DNA of 64,000 bases from Anaerococcus lactolyticus ATCC 51172 (GTDB taxonomy: Bacteria; Bacillota; Clostridia; Tissierellales; Peptoniphilaceae), in assembly GCF_000156575.1 (NCBI RefSeq), contig NZ_GG666049.1, positions 110,976-174,975 on the forward strand, read 5' to 3'. This document shows positions 35,043 to 47,461 of the stretch, in pieces (position 1 is the first letter of the stretch; the number at the start of each line of letters is the position of its first letter). The notes under the pieces were generated by a model, which was not told where the DNA came from, did no database searches, and saw only the letters and a program-made list of their open reading frames with translations. A program made the translations under genes and the position numbers.

Positions 35043-35792
35043 TTATCTAATTATTTCCGTATATTTTTCAATCTCACTGGATTGTTCCGGACTTATTTTA
35101 GAATCTGTGATAAATCTTGCATCTTCTATATTATAAAAATGATACAAGTCTTCATAGCCAAGCTTGGAGGAGTCTGCTACCAAGTACCTATCAAAGGAAT
35201 TATCCAAAATCATCTTCTGCAAAATTCCTTCTTCTGGACTGTAGGTGTAGGCCTTGCCTTTATTAATACCGTTTACACCTATAAAGGCTTGGTTAAACCT
35301 CATTTTTGATACGAGATCGAGGCTAAGAGCGCCGACAAAGGCACCTGTGACCTTCCTAAACTCTCCTCCAATCAACTTGATATTCACATTATCGAGAAAG
35401 ACTAATTTCCTAAAAAGATAAAGTGAATTAGTAAAAATATTAAGATTCTTATCTCCAAGAAATTCGCTTACATATTCTATAGTAGTTCCCGCTCCCAGGT
35501 AAATATTTTGCTCTGGCAATAGAAGCTCGCCAATTTTTTTGGCAATCTCTAGCTTCAATTCCCTATTTTTGAGACGTTTTTCTTCATTAGAAAACTCCCT
35601 GGGACGGGCCTTTTCGATTTTGCTAGCTCCTCCATGAATCCTCACGAGGAGATTTCTATCCTCAAGCTCCTTTAAATCACGCCTAATAGTCATGTCAGTA
35701 ACATCTAGAAGGTCTGTCATCTGTGAGACTTGAATAATGTTATTCTCTTTTAGCTTGTCTAGAATTATTTTTTGTCTTTCTTCTTTTAACAT
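35043..35792 (-). CDS. lacR: DeoR-family repressor of the lactose/tagatose genes
   Basis: The 249-residue protein has an N-terminal DeoR helix-turn-helix (VSQMTDLLDVTDMTIRRDL) and a sugar-phosphate sensing DeoRC domain (IYLGAGTTIEYVSEFL, VADSSKLG). LacR in streptococci and lactococci represses the lac genes and is relieved by tagatose-6-phosphate. It lies inside the cluster, between lacG and lacC, 36 bases after lacG. Its likely sites are the A/C-rich repeats at 43352-43389 and 44367-44393. Confidence 0.9.
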   Translation of the reverse strand: MLKEERQKIILDKLKENNIIQVSQMTDLLDVTDMTIRRDLKELEDRNLLVRIHGGASKIEKARPREFSNEEKRLKNRELKLEIAKKIGELLLPEQNIYLGAGTTIEYVSEFLGDKNLNIFTNSLYLFRKLVFLDNVNIKLIGGEFRKVTGAFVGALSLDLVSKMRFNQAFIGVNGINKGKAYTYSPEEGILQKMILDNSFDRYLVADSSKLGYEDLYHFYNIEDARFITDSKISPEQSSEIEKYTEIIR

Positions 35793-35828
35793 TTGCTTTC
35801 CTACTTCTAGAGTCCTTAAATAATTAAT

Positions 35829-37320
<1,492 letters not shown>

Positions 37321-37407
37321 CTAGTGGGTCTGTTTACTTTTTAATTTATCTAGATTTTTTCAAATTCAATCCTTGCTTTAATAAAGTTTGAAAATCCTAA
37401 CAAAAAC

Positions 37408-38808
37408 TCAGTTAAGTTCTTTACTTTCTGTTAATTCTTTCCACCAATAAGCACTCTTTTTTGGGTACCTTTCTAGGGTATCAAAGTCTACAAAGAAGAA
37501 ACCATATCTCTTATTGTATCCATTTGACCAAGAAAACATATCCATCAAACTCCATAAGAAGTAGCCTGCTACATTTGCTCCATTTTCATTGGCTTTAAGA
37601 ACTGCCTTTAGGTGATCTCTTACATAGTCTATCCTTGCATCGTCGTTTACAGTTTTTTCACTATTCAATTCTTCTTTTAGACCTAGACCATTTTCAGTAA
37701 TATAAATTTTCTTGCAGTTATCATAAGCTGAAACTCTCATAATCATGTCGTAGAGGCCTTGTGGGTAAATTGACCAGTCCCAATCTGTTTTTGGAATGTC
37801 ATCTCTCTTAACTTCTTCTCCCATACCCTTAAGTTGGCTTTTGAATGAACCCTTATCGCCTGTACCATTGTGAATATGAAGGTTTTCACCGTTGTATTCT
37901 TTCATCCAATGGGCTTGGTAATAATTTATTCCTAAAAAGTCTATTCTTGGGGAAGCTTTTTTTATCTCTGCTAAGTCTGCTTGGTTTGGAACAAATTTGT
38001 CAAATCCATTTACTTCTAGGATGTAATTTACTCTATCAAGAGTTTCCTTGCTGTAGCCACCTGCTAGTACAGCTTCAATACATAGACCATTTGCTATGGC
38101 ATCATATCTCTTAGCCGCTTCGATATTTTCTGGATTTTCATCTATTGAATAATAAGTTTCTAGGGAATGGATTACACCAAATTCTCCTTCTTTATTATTA
38201 TCTTTAAAATAGTTTAGAGCCTTAGCGTGGCAAGTTAGCATGCCATGTATGTTTTCTACTGCAAGGTCAAACCTATATTTATTTCCTGGTGGGAAGGTGC
38301 CAGTAATAAATTGATTAACTGACCATGGCCAAATTTCATTAAATGACGCCCATTTTTTAACTTCACTAAATTCATCCAAGCAGAATTTTGCATAGTTTAA
38401 GTAGTCTTCTCTTACTTTTTCATCTGTAAAATCCCCATTTTTGTTTAGCTCAAAAGGAGTGTCAAAGTGGTGGAGAGTAACAAATGGCTCAACATTATTG
38501 TCAAGGCAGTATTTGAATAACTCATGGTAGTGGTCAACTCCCTTTTGGTTGACTTTTCCAGAGCCTTCTGGAAAGATCCTTGTCCAAGCTATAGAAACTC
38601 TTATTCCATTTATGCCAAATTTAACACAGTTGTCTATGTCTTGTTTGTATTCATGGTAGAATCCACTAGCCGGGTCTGGGTTATAGAGGTTGTTTTCTTC
38701 ATAGAATACATCCCAACATACCAGTCCCTTTCCATCTTCTTTTGTAGCCCCTTCACATTGGTAGGCTGCTGTTGCTCCTCCGAATATAAAATCGTCTTTA
38801 AATTTCAT
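37408..38808 (-). CDS. lacG: 6-phospho-beta-galactosidase (second paralogue)
   Basis: The 466-residue GH1 enzyme keeps the LacG features: [42 protein letters not shown], acid/base Glu in ASFNEIWPWS, nucleophile in [11 protein letters not shown] and FLWSLMDMFSWSNGYNKRYG. It differs from the downstream copy in the acid/base surroundings (SFNEIWPW against TFNEIGPI), so the two may prefer different galactosides. It lies 23 bases after lacE in the same unit. Confidence 0.92.
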   Translation of the reverse strand: MKFKDDFIFGGATAAYQCEGATKEDGKGLVCWDVFYEENNLYNPDPASGFYHEYKQDIDNCVKFGINGIRVSIAWTRIFPEGSGKVNQKGVDHYHELFKYCLDNNVEPFVTLHHFDTPFELNKNGDFTDEKVREDYLNYAKFCLDEFSEVKKWASFNEIWPWSVNQFITGTFPPGNKYRFDLAVENIHGMLTCHAKALNYFKDNNKEGEFGVIHSLETYYSIDENPENIEAAKRYDAIANGLCIEAVLAGGYSKETLDRVNYILEVNGFDKFVPNQADLAEIKKASPRIDFLGINYYQAHWMKEYNGENLHIHNGTGDKGSFKSQLKGMGEEVKRDDIPKTDWDWSIYPQGLYDMIMRVSAYDNCKKIYITENGLGLKEELNSEKTVNDDARIDYVRDHLKAVLKANENGANVAGYFLWSLMDMFSWSNGYNKRYGFFFVDFDTLERYPKKSAYWWKELTESKELN

Positions 38809-38831
38809 TTTCTTCCCTTTCTAGGTCCTTC

Positions 38832-40523
38832 TTATTTATTCTTAGTTTTTTCAAGTATAAACTTAACTGCTCCTTGTGGATCTCTTGTTAAGGCTATATA
38901 TTCTTTACCTGCTGTCTTGATTAATTGATTACCAATCCTGTCAGTATCTTGTTTGATATCTTCATAGAAAGAGCCAACTTGTGGTGCTAAAACTACTACA
39001 TCATATTTTGGTAAAATGTCGTGATGAGAACCATAAGATCCTGCTGCAGCTCTTAGTTTAACTCCACTTTCAGCTGCTCCTTCGTTTAAAGCGTTAGCTA
39101 AGAGTCCACTTGTACCACCACCAGCACACAATACTAGGACTGTTGTCTCTTTGTCTGCTTGTTTGCCTTCTTCAATTAATCTTTCTTCTTCAGCTCTGTT
39201 GGCTGCATCAAGTTCTGCTTCAGATTCTACACCCGCTTCCCTTAATAGAGCTTCTTCTTCTTGCTCTTGTTTTAAAATTTGAGCGTCATAAGCCTTGAAG
39301 AATGGGAAGTAAATTATAGTATCTACTACTAAAATAATAGCCATCATTACGATTGATAATGGAGCAAAACCTGTTGAAATAAATGCTCCGATTGGGCCTG
39401 GTGTTGTCCATGGCATTTGTGCTATCATTGAGTTCATGCCTAAAACTTCTACGAAGAATTTAAAGATCCATACGTTTACAATTGGTGCAAAGATAAATGG
39501 AATCATGAACATTGGGTTTAATACTAATGGTCCACCGAAGAGAATTGGTTCATTAACACCGAAAGATGTTGGTACTACTGCTGCCCTACCTACTGCCTTG
39601 TTTTGTTTTGATTTTGATAACCACATAAACATAAATGGTACAACGAAGGTTGCTCCTGTACCACCAAGAGTTGCAATAAATTCACCAGTATTTGGTGTAA
39701 CAATGTTTGTTGCGTGTTGGCCAGCTTGGAAAAGTGCTGTATTGTTAGCTAGGTTTATAAAAGCTATTGCGTTGATAGCTGGGTTTACGATTGATGGGCC
39801 ATGGATTCCTATAAACCAGAAGAATGCCATTGCTCCGTAGATAATTGCTAATCCTAACCAGCTGTCTGCTGCTGAGAATAATGGTTGGATTAGTATGATT
39901 ATTGCCTGTGCAAGGTTAGATCCTGTAAGATTTCTAACAAGCATATCAAATAGCCAGAAAATTACTAAACATATACCGAATGGTATTATGTCTTTAAAAG
40001 CTTGAGAAATGTTTGGTGGAACTTCCTTAGGCATCTTGATTGTAAGGTTGTTTTTAATACATACCTTGTATATGTTACCTACTACAAATGTTGAAATAAA
40101 TGCTGCTATAAGTCCTGTTGATCCTAAAAATCCATTAGATAGACCACCTTCAATTTGATCTACTGATAGGAACATGAAGGATACGAGAGAAGCAAACATT
40201 ACAGATGTTGCGTTGATTTGATTATCAATTGGCATCTCTCTGTTAAGACCACTTGTAAAGTGTTTAGCTGTTGTAATTGACATAACTAGACCAAGTAGAC
40301 CCATTGATAAGGCGTAAGGTTTAGTTAGTATTGCTTCCATTTCTTTTGACCAATAGAAACCAAAAATATTTGGTATATAGGCTACTAGTAGGAAGATACT
40401 AGAAAATATTACTATTGGCATGGTCTCCATAAAACCATCCTTGATGGCAACCATGTATTTATTTCTGGAAAGTCTCTCGAAAAATGGGGTGATTTTTTCT
40501 ATTCCCTTAATTATTGAATCCAT
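38832..40523 (-). CDS. lacE: PTS lactose permease, fused EIICB
   Basis: The 563-residue protein has an N-terminal EIIC (about 1-420, ten helices; VNEPILFGGPLVLNP and MPWTTPGPIGAF) and a C-terminal EIIB joined by an acidic linker rich in E (about 425-465). The EIIB Cys is in VLVLCAGGGTSGLL. Such fusion is standard for lactose-specific LacE. It imports lactose as lactose-6-phosphate. It is 20 bases after lacF. Confidence 0.95.
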   Translation of the reverse strand: MDSIIKGIEKITPFFERLSRNKYMVAIKDGFMETMPIVIFSSIFLLVAYIPNIFGFYWSKEMEAILTKPYALSMGLLGLVMSITTAKHFTSGLNREMPIDNQINATSVMFASLVSFMFLSVDQIEGGLSNGFLGSTGLIAAFISTFVVGNIYKVCIKNNLTIKMPKEVPPNISQAFKDIIPFGICLVIFWLFDMLVRNLTGSNLAQAIIILIQPLFSAADSWLGLAIIYGAMAFFWFIGIHGPSIVNPAINAIAFINLANNTALFQAGQHATNIVTPNTGEFIATLGGTGATFVVPFMFMWLSKSKQNKAVGRAAVVPTSFGVNEPILFGGPLVLNPMFMIPFIFAPIVNVWIFKFFVEVLGMNSMIAQMPWTTPGPIGAFISTGFAPLSIVMMAIILVVDTIIYFPFFKAYDAQILKQEQEEEALLREAGVESEAELDAANRAEEERLIEEGKQADKETTVLVLCAGGGTSGLLANALNEGAAESGVKLRAAAGSYGSHHDILPKYDVVVLAPQVGSFYEDIKQDTDRIGNQLIKTAGKEYIALTRDPQGAVKFILEKTKNK

Positions 40524-40543
40524 ATTTTTCTCCTAAAATTTAT

Positions 40544-40870
40544 TTATTTTTTGTAAATCTCACAAATATCGTAAACAATATCCTTAAGAAGCATTGTTGT
40601 CATCAAATGGTCTTGGGCATGAATCATAATAAATCCGATTTCAAGCTCCTTGCCTTGAGCATCTAAAGCAAGCATTTCGGTTTGCTTAGCATGAGCAATA
40701 TTCAAATTTTCTTGAGCATCCCTTACAAGTCCATCAATTTTTTCAAATTCACCTCTTTTAGCACATTTAATAGCTTCAAGTAGCGAACTTCTTGCATCTC
40801 CTGCATAGGCTACAATTTCAAAACCTATCATTCCTATATCTTGTCTTGTTAAATTTTTTTCGCTTGACAT
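40544..40870 (-). CDS. lacF: PTS lactose EIIA
   Basis: The 108-residue, helical protein has IGFEIVAYAGDARSSLLEAI and FIMIHAQDHLMTTMLL, with the phosphorylated His in IHAQDH. It forms a trimer that passes phosphate to the EIIB domain of LacE. It lies between lacB and lacE with gaps of 15 and 20 bases. Confidence 0.95.
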   Translation of the reverse strand: MSSEKNLTRQDIGMIGFEIVAYAGDARSSLLEAIKCAKRGEFEKIDGLVRDAQENLNIAHAKQTEMLALDAQGKELEIGFIMIHAQDHLMTTMLLKDIVYDICEIYKK

Positions 40871-40885
40871 TTTTTTCTCCTTTGC

Positions 40886-41416
40886 TTAATCGTGATATTC
40901 GCCTCTATCCCATTTTTCAATAAATTCTGTAAAGAATTCTGGGTTGTTCACTTGTTTTGCCTTGTCATCCTTGTAGGATTCTTCGATTGCCATAATCTTT
41001 TCAATTATTTTTTCTCTATCTGGGCTAGGTTCATATTCTGTTTCCAAGAAACCATCAACTATTTCAAGAGCTAGGTCCTTGCCTACTATCATGCCGCCGA
41101 AGCCTATTACGTTGGCATTTAATTCTCTTTTAGCTGCTCTTGCTGTTTCTACATCCCTTACTAAAGCACATCTAGTGCCAAAAGCCTTGTTTACTGATGT
41201 TGTTATACCTACACCTGTACCACAAAGCACAACTCCTAGGTCACATTCGCCACTAGCTACAAGCTCTCCAACTTTTTTTCCATATATTGGATAGTGGGTC
41301 CTAGTATTATCGTAGCATCCTACATCGTAAACCTCATGTCCTAAACTCTTAAGATGGTCTGATACCTGCATCTTAAGACTTGTTACTATATGATCGCATC
41401 CTAAAGCTATTTTCAT
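40886..41416 (-). CDS. lacB: Galactose-6-phosphate isomerase, LacB subunit
   Basis: The 176-residue RpiB/LacAB-family protein starts [22 protein letters not shown] and has [23 protein letters not shown] and [12 protein letters not shown]. LacA and LacB together convert galactose-6-phosphate to tagatose-6-phosphate. It is five residues longer than usual LacB (171), with a typical C-terminal extension. It follows lacA after 11 bases. Confidence 0.94.
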   Translation of the reverse strand: MKIALGCDHIVTSLKMQVSDHLKSLGHEVYDVGCYDNTRTHYPIYGKKVGELVASGECDLGVVLCGTGVGITTSVNKAFGTRCALVRDVETARAAKRELNANVIGFGGMIVGKDLALEIVDGFLETEYEPSPDREKIIEKIMAIEESYKDDKAKQVNNPEFFTEFIEKWDRGEYHD

Positions 41417-41427
41417 AAAAGACCCCC

Positions 41428-41880
41428 TTAAAGCATTTTGTTTAGCATATCAATTCTTATTTGGTGACGGCCACCGTCATAACCATGAGATAAGAATGAT
41501 CTTAAGCATGATTTAGCAAGTTCTTCACCTACTATAGCAGAACCCATAACTAAGATTCTTGCACCATTGTGTCTTTTTGTCATAAGAGCTGACCTCTCCT
41601 CGCTAACTTCTGCAGCAATCATTCCCTTATGTTTAGAACAAGCCATATATGAACCTGCTCCATATTTGTCGATAACAACACCTACTGATTGGTCATCTGA
41701 TCCTGATGTTAACATACCATCAACCTCAAGCAATTTTTTACAAACAGCATTTGAACTATCAACTAGATCAAAACCTTCTTGTGTTAGGTCCTCATAGTCG
41801 TAACCAAGTCTTTTAACTTCTTCGACAAGGGCGTCCTTTAGACCTTTTCCATCCATATCGGATGCTAGAAATACTTTCAT
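41428..41880 (-). CDS. lacA: Galactose-6-phosphate isomerase, LacA subunit
   Basis: The 150-residue protein begins [21 protein letters not shown] and contains [25 protein letters not shown] and [16 protein letters not shown]. LacA normally has about 142 residues. The active-site Cys of RpiB relatives is replaced as in other LacA proteins, which act only with LacB. It is the first isomerase gene, 9 bases after the GH1 gene. Confidence 0.92.
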   Translation of the reverse strand: MKVFLASDMDGKGLKDALVEEVKRLGYDYEDLTQEGFDLVDSSNAVCKKLLEVDGMLTSGSDDQSVGVVIDKYGAGSYMACSKHKGMIAAEVSEERSALMTKRHNGARILVMGSAIVGEELAKSCLRSFLSHGYDGGRHQIRIDMLNKML

Positions 41881-41889
41881 ACTACCTCC

Positions 41890-43344
<1,455 letters not shown>

Positions 43345-43351
43345 TCATCTT

Positions 43352-43422
43352 TTGTTTACTTGTGTTTTGTTTTTATCGTTTTTGTTCGTTTTCAGTATAC
43401 AAGTAATCGCTTTTTTTGTCAA
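43352..43422 (-). promoter_or_regulatory. Promoter and probable LacR operator upstream of the GH1-lac unit
   Basis: Minus strand TTGACA (plus 43417-43422), 17 bases, TATACT (plus 43394-43399). Downstream of it is an A/C-rich stretch with CGAACAAAAACG (plus 43377-43388) and repeats of AAACAAAA, the style of DeoR/LacR operators. The same CGAACAAAA core lies before the kinase gene. Confidence 0.65.
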
Positions 43423-43439
43423 GATACTTTTTACTATCT

Positions 43440-44354
43440 TTACTTATTTTCTTGGAAAAACTTTTTCGCCAATATCAAAGCGCCTTGGGTTGGGTCGGCG
43501 TAAGGTTTGACTAGGTCTATGTTTGAGTCTAGGTATTGTTTAATTTTTCCTATTAATGCCTCTCCTAGGTTGAATACTCCACCTGAATATGATGCTAGGA
43601 CTTTTCCTTCAAAGTTTAAATTTTTTGCTAGGGTATTGATTGTAAGTGCTGCTTCATAGCCCGCCTTGTCTATGAGTTCTAGGGCACATTCATCTTTGTT
43701 TTCGATAAGTTTTCCTAAAATTTTACTAACACTTGCCAACTCGTCCCTAGTCATGCCTTCTGCCATAGGAATTATTTCAAAATCATCGGTGATTTTTAAT
43801 TCTTCCTTCATTAGGTCATAGAGCATGGTTTTAGGTATTCTGCCGTCACTTTGCTTGGTGAAATAATTTATAAGTCTAAGTCCGAGGTAGTATCCACTTG
43901 ATTCATCGCTTATTAGTGGACCCCAACCACCACATCTTAGAGAATTGCCCTTATCATCAAGTCCAAAGCCTATTGATCCTGTGCCTAAGATTAAGTTTAT
44001 ACCTGGTTTAGCATTTAAGGATCCTGCCCAAGCATTTAGGCAATCATTGCCGACCTTAAAATTGTCTGTTCCTAAAATTTCTCTTAGACTTTCATCTATA
44101 AAAGCTTCATCTTCTGGGTACTGACCATAGCCTGGCACAGATACAAAGGTGTAGGCGATCTCATCACTACTAATTCCAGCTTGTTTGGTAAGGTTTTCTA
44201 CAGCGTTACCTATTCTTTTCTTAAATTCTTCTCTAGAGATCTGGCTTAGGTGAATAGTGCCTTCTTTGTGCAAAAAAACTTCTCCATCTTTTTCAAGAAT
44301 AAAGGCTGTTTTTGTGCCTCCACCGTCTACTCCCAAATAAATATCCTTGCTCAT
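43440..44354 (-). CDS. BadF/BadG/BcrA-type sugar kinase (N-acetylglucosamine-kinase-like)
   Basis: The 304-residue ASKHA-fold kinase has YLGVDGGGTKTAFIL (phosphate 1 motif), VGNDCLNAWAGSL, NLILGTGSIGFGL and GGWGPLISDESSGYYLG. The last motif is close to bacterial and eukaryotic GlcNAc kinases. It phosphorylates an amino sugar or sugar freed by the glycosidases or imported by the adjacent ABC transporter. The gene leads the lac cluster, starts 86 bases upstream of the lac promoter and diverges from mglB. Substrate not proven. Confidence 0.82.
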   Translation of the reverse strand: MSKDIYLGVDGGGTKTAFILEKDGEVFLHKEGTIHLSQISREEFKKRIGNAVENLTKQAGISSDEIAYTFVSVPGYGQYPEDEAFIDESLREILGTDNFKVGNDCLNAWAGSLNAKPGINLILGTGSIGFGLDDKGNSLRCGGWGPLISDESSGYYLGLRLINYFTKQSDGRIPKTMLYDLMKEELKITDDFEIIPMAEGMTRDELASVSKILGKLIENKDECALELIDKAGYEAALTINTLAKNLNFEGKVLASYSGGVFNLGEALIGKIKQYLDSNIDLVKPYADPTQGALILAKKFFQENK

Positions 44355-44366
44355 ATTGCCTCCTTT

Positions 44367-44440
44367 TTGTTTGTTTGTGTTTGCTTTTGTTCGATGTTAA
44401 TATATACTCAAAACTCAGCTTGTCAATAAAAACGTTTATC
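44367..44440 (-). promoter_or_regulatory. Kinase promoter with LacR-like and LacI-family-like sites
   Basis: Minus strand TTGACA (plus 44421-44426), 16 bases, TATATT (plus 44399-44404). Downstream CGAACAAAAGCAAACAC and further AAACAAAC repeats (plus 44367-44393) look like LacR sites. Overlapping the -35 is AATAAAAACGTTTATC (44425-44440), with the AAAACGTTT core of LacI/CcpA-type operators. Confidence 0.55.
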
Positions 44441-44676
44441 TTTTTTCTCATTTAATATTTACCCATTTTTTAACAATTAAGCATTGTTTTTGTTATTTAT
44501 TTCTCTTGATTTCCTTAATTTTTTTATTTGCTTTGCTGGCTTTTAAATTTATATCTCTTGTTTTTTTCTATTGTTCCTCGTATTTAATTGGTTTTTAATA
44601 CTACATTTTCAAATTACTTCTTTACAAGTTTTAACTAGTTTTAGAAAAATTTCATGTTTATTATTGTCAGAAAGTG

Positions 44677-44736
44677 TTGACAGAAATTTGTAAATGGTAT
44701 ATATTTAAAATACAATAGCAAATAAAAACGTTTTGC
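44677..44736 (+). promoter_or_regulatory. mglB promoter with downstream LacI-family-like operator
   Basis: TTGACA (44677-44682), 17 bases, TATATT (44700-44705). The palindromic GCAAATAAAAACGTTTTGC (44718-44736) lies just after the expected transcription start, a position where a repressor blocks elongation. The part of this gap from 44441 to 44676 is AT-rich with nothing I can name. Confidence 0.65.
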
Positions 44737-44811
44737 TAGATTGGGACGATTCCATTTAACAATTTTATGACAATAGGGAAATCGTTATTATAATATTCAC
44801 AGGAGGGAATT

Positions 44812-45894
44812 ATGAATATTAGAAAATTCGCAAGTTTAGCATTAGTGATGGCTTTGTCACTTGGAGTTACAAGCTGTGGTTCTAAAAAACCAGCTGAAGA
44901 AGGCAAGGAAGAAGCTAAAGTTGAAGAAAAAGCTGAAAAAGGCAAAGAAGAAGCTAAATCAGATGGTAAGGCTAAGAAAATCGCTGTTCTTCTTTACAAT
45001 GGTTCTGATACCTATATCGCTTCTGTTCGTCAACAACTAGAAAAACTTGACGAAGAAGATGATTCTATCGAACTTGTTTACCAAGATGGTCAAAATAACC
45101 AAGGTACCCAAACTGACCAACTTAACAATGTTATCGCCCAAGGCGTTGATGGAATCTTTATGAATATCGTTGATATTTCTGCAGCTCCAACAGCTATGGA
45201 AACAATCAAAGCCAGCGGTATTCCAACAGCATTCTTTAACAGAGATATGACTGCTTCTATGAAGGAAGAAGACCTAAAAGATTTCTTATTCATCGGTACA
45301 GACGCTCCAGAAGCTGGTAAGATGCAAGGTCAAATCCTTACAGATCTTTGGAAAAAAGGCGACATGGATAGAAATAAAAATGGCGTTTTAGATTACGTTA
45401 TGCTTAACGGTGGTCTTGATAACCCAGAAGCTCAAGCAAGAACAGAATTTTCTGTTAAAACTCTTGAAGAAAATGGCATCAAGGTTAAAGAAGTTGCTTT
45501 CCAAGATTGTAAATGGGATACTGATAAGGCTAAAACAGCTATGGATACTTGGCTACAAACCAACCAAGATAATATCGATGCAGTTATAGCTAATAACGAC
45601 GGTATGGCAATCGGTGCTATCTCAGCTCTTCAAGCAGTTGGTATGAACACTGGCTCATCAAAAGACAATATGGTAGTTGTTGGTGTAGACGCTACAGACC
45701 TTGCTGTTGCAGAAATCGACAAGGGAACAATGGCTGGTACTGTTAAACAAGACGCTGAAGGTATGGCAAAAGCACTTATCACAACAATGAAAAATAGACT
45801 AGGAAACGGCGACTTCATTGAAGGAACAGAATATAAACTTGGAGCAGATAAAAAATCAATCAGAATTGATTATCAAATCTACACAGGCAAATAA
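44812..45894 (+). CDS. mglB: Sugar ABC transporter substrate-binding lipoprotein (MglB-like)
   Basis: The 360-residue protein has a lipoprotein signal with lipobox GVTSC (Cys about residue 22), a Lys/Glu-rich linker (to residue 50) and a periplasmic-binding-protein type 1 fold: KIAVLLYNGSDTYIASVR, GVDGIFMNIVDISAA, IPTAFFNRDM, IDAVIANNDGMAIGAISAL, VVGVDATDLAV. These are the strands of galactose/glucose-binding MglB. It binds the sugar outside the membrane. GGAGGG precedes the ATG. The divergent lac genes suggest galactose, glucose or a related sugar. Confidence 0.92.
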   Translation: MNIRKFASLALVMALSLGVTSCGSKKPAEEGKEEAKVEEKAEKGKEEAKSDGKAKKIAVLLYNGSDTYIASVRQQLEKLDEEDDSIELVYQDGQNNQGTQTDQLNNVIAQGVDGIFMNIVDISAAPTAMETIKASGIPTAFFNRDMTASMKEEDLKDFLFIGTDAPEAGKMQGQILTDLWKKGDMDRNKNGVLDYVMLNGGLDNPEAQARTEFSVKTLEENGIKVKEVAFQDCKWDTDKAKTAMDTWLQTNQDNIDAVIANNDGMAIGAISALQAVGMNTGSSKDNMVVVGVDATDLAVAEIDKGTMAGTVKQDAEGMAKALITTMKNRLGNGDFIEGTEYKLGADKKSIRIDYQIYTGK

Positions 45895-45904
45895 TAGTTG
45901 ATTA

Positions 45905-45936
45905 TTCAGAGGCATTGGTTATTCCTTGCCTCTGAA
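45905..45936 (+). other. Stem-loop between mglB and mglA
   Basis: TTCAGAGGCA (45905-45914) pairs with TGCCTCTGAA (45927-45936), with no T-run after. Such hairpins typically protect the abundant binding-protein mRNA and lower expression of the downstream ATPase. Confidence 0.7.
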
Positions 45937-45955
45937 TTATTATAGAGAGGAAGAT

Positions 45956-47452
45956 ATGAGTAATTTATTAGAAATGAGAAAAATTACCAAGACCTTCCCA
46001 GGTGTCAAGGCCCTAGACGAGGTAGACTTCTCCCTAGAGAGAGGCACCGTTCATGCCTTGATGGGGGAAAATGGTGCTGGTAAATCTACCCTCATGAAGT
46101 GCCTTTTCGGCATTTATACTCCAGATTCAGGTGAAATTTACATAGACGGCAAAAAAGTTTCCTACAAGGACCCTAAGGATGCTCTAGATAGTGGGGTTGC
46201 CATGGTCCACCAAGAACTAAACCAAGTGTCTATGAGATCTGTCGCAGAAAATATCATGCTCGGCAGGTTCCCTAATAAGTATGGCATAGTTGATGCCAAG
46301 AAAATGAACCAAGAAACCCAAGACTTGTTTGATAAGCTTGGTCTAAACTTTGATCCAAAAAAGATTATTGGTAAATATTCCGTTGCTGAAAGACAGCTAA
46401 TAGAAATAGCCAAGGCTGTTTCCTATGACGCCAAAATCCTAGTTTTAGATGAGCCAACCAGTTCTCTTACAGAGTCTGAGGTTGACAAATTATTTGAAAT
46501 TATAAATAAACTTAGGAAACAAGGCGTAGGAATCATCTATATTTCTCACAAGATGGAAGAAATTCTTTCTATTTCTGACTTTGTAACAGTCATGCGTGAT
46601 GGCAAGTTTATCGATTGTAAACCTGCTAGCGAGCTTAGCAAGGATGAAATCATAAAGCTAATGGTAGGTAGAAAAATAGATGCTTCAAACCTTAAAACTG
46701 ACGAGTATATAAAAGACGAGGTCATGCTTGAAGTTAAAAATCTCACAGGCAAGTATAAACCAACAGTCACAGACATTAGTTTTGATTTGAAAAAAGGTGA
46801 AATCCTCGGTATAGCTGGTCTTGTTGGTTCAAGAAGGACAGAGCTAGTTGAAACTATCTTTGGCCTAAGACAAAAGGCGAGTGGACAAATTTTTATCCAT
46901 GGCAAGGAAGTAGAAAATAAGGATCCGATCGAAGCTATAAAGAATGGTTTTGCCCTTGTTACAGAAGAAAGAAGGGCAACAGGCATCTTTCCTTATGCAG
47001 CTATAAGGCTTAATGCAACCATTGCCAACATCAAAAAATACGCCAAACATTCCATAGTTAGCGACAAGGCCCTAAAGGAAGATACAAACAGGGTTATTGA
47101 ATCAATGGAAGTTAAAACTCCAAGCCAATCTACAAAGATTATGAATCTATCTGGTGGCAACCAGCAAAAAGTAATAATCGGACGTTGGTTGTTGACAGAC
47201 CCAGATGTGCTCCTTTTAGATGAACCAACCCGTGGTATTGATGTTGGCGCCAAATATGAAATCTATAAGCTAATTGGACAACTCGCTAAAGAAGGCAAGT
47301 CAGTTCTCTTCATCTCATCAGAAATGGCGGAACTACAAATGGTCTGCAATAGGATTATGGTAATGAGTAACGGCAGGCTTGCTGGCATAGAAAAAAACGA
47401 CGAAAACTTAACCCAAGAAAAGATAATGGCTTTACAGGCTAAGTATGTATAG
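45956..47452 (+). CDS. mglA: Sugar ABC transporter ATP-binding protein, two ATPase domains
   Basis: The 498-residue protein has two ABC domains. The first has Walker A GENGAGKSTLMK, a signature replaced by YSVAERQLIEIAKA and Walker B ILVLDEPTSSL. The second has a degenerate Walker A (GLVGSRRTELVE), signature LSGGNQQKVIIGRWL and Walker B VLLLDEPTRGID. This is the MglA/RbsA arrangement. It powers sugar import. The start at 45956 follows GAGAGGAAG; a longer frame from 45926 runs through the hairpin. Confidence 0.95.
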   Translation: MSNLLEMRKITKTFPGVKALDEVDFSLERGTVHALMGENGAGKSTLMKCLFGIYTPDSGEIYIDGKKVSYKDPKDALDSGVAMVHQELNQVSMRSVAENIMLGRFPNKYGIVDAKKMNQETQDLFDKLGLNFDPKKIIGKYSVAERQLIEIAKAVSYDAKILVLDEPTSSLTESEVDKLFEIINKLRKQGVGIIYISHKMEEILSISDFVTVMRDGKFIDCKPASELSKDEIIKLMVGRKIDASNLKTDEYIKDEVMLEVKNLTGKYKPTVTDISFDLKKGEILGIAGLVGSRRTELVETIFGLRQKASGQIFIHGKEVENKDPIEAIKNGFALVTEERRATGIFPYAAIRLNATIANIKKYAKHSIVSDKALKEDTNRVIESMEVKTPSQSTKIMNLSGGNQQKVIIGRWLLTDPDVLLLDEPTRGIDVGAKYEIYKLIGQLAKEGKSVLFISSEMAELQMVCNRIMVMSNGRLAGIEKNDENLTQEKIMALQAKYV

Positions 47453-47461
47453 GTGAAAAAA

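Noticed and set aside
44725..44736. Strict CcpA cre site at mglB
   Set aside because: The AAAACGTTTT core fits LacI-family sites in general, but the outer TG and CA of the cre consensus are missing; kept only as a LacI-family-like site.
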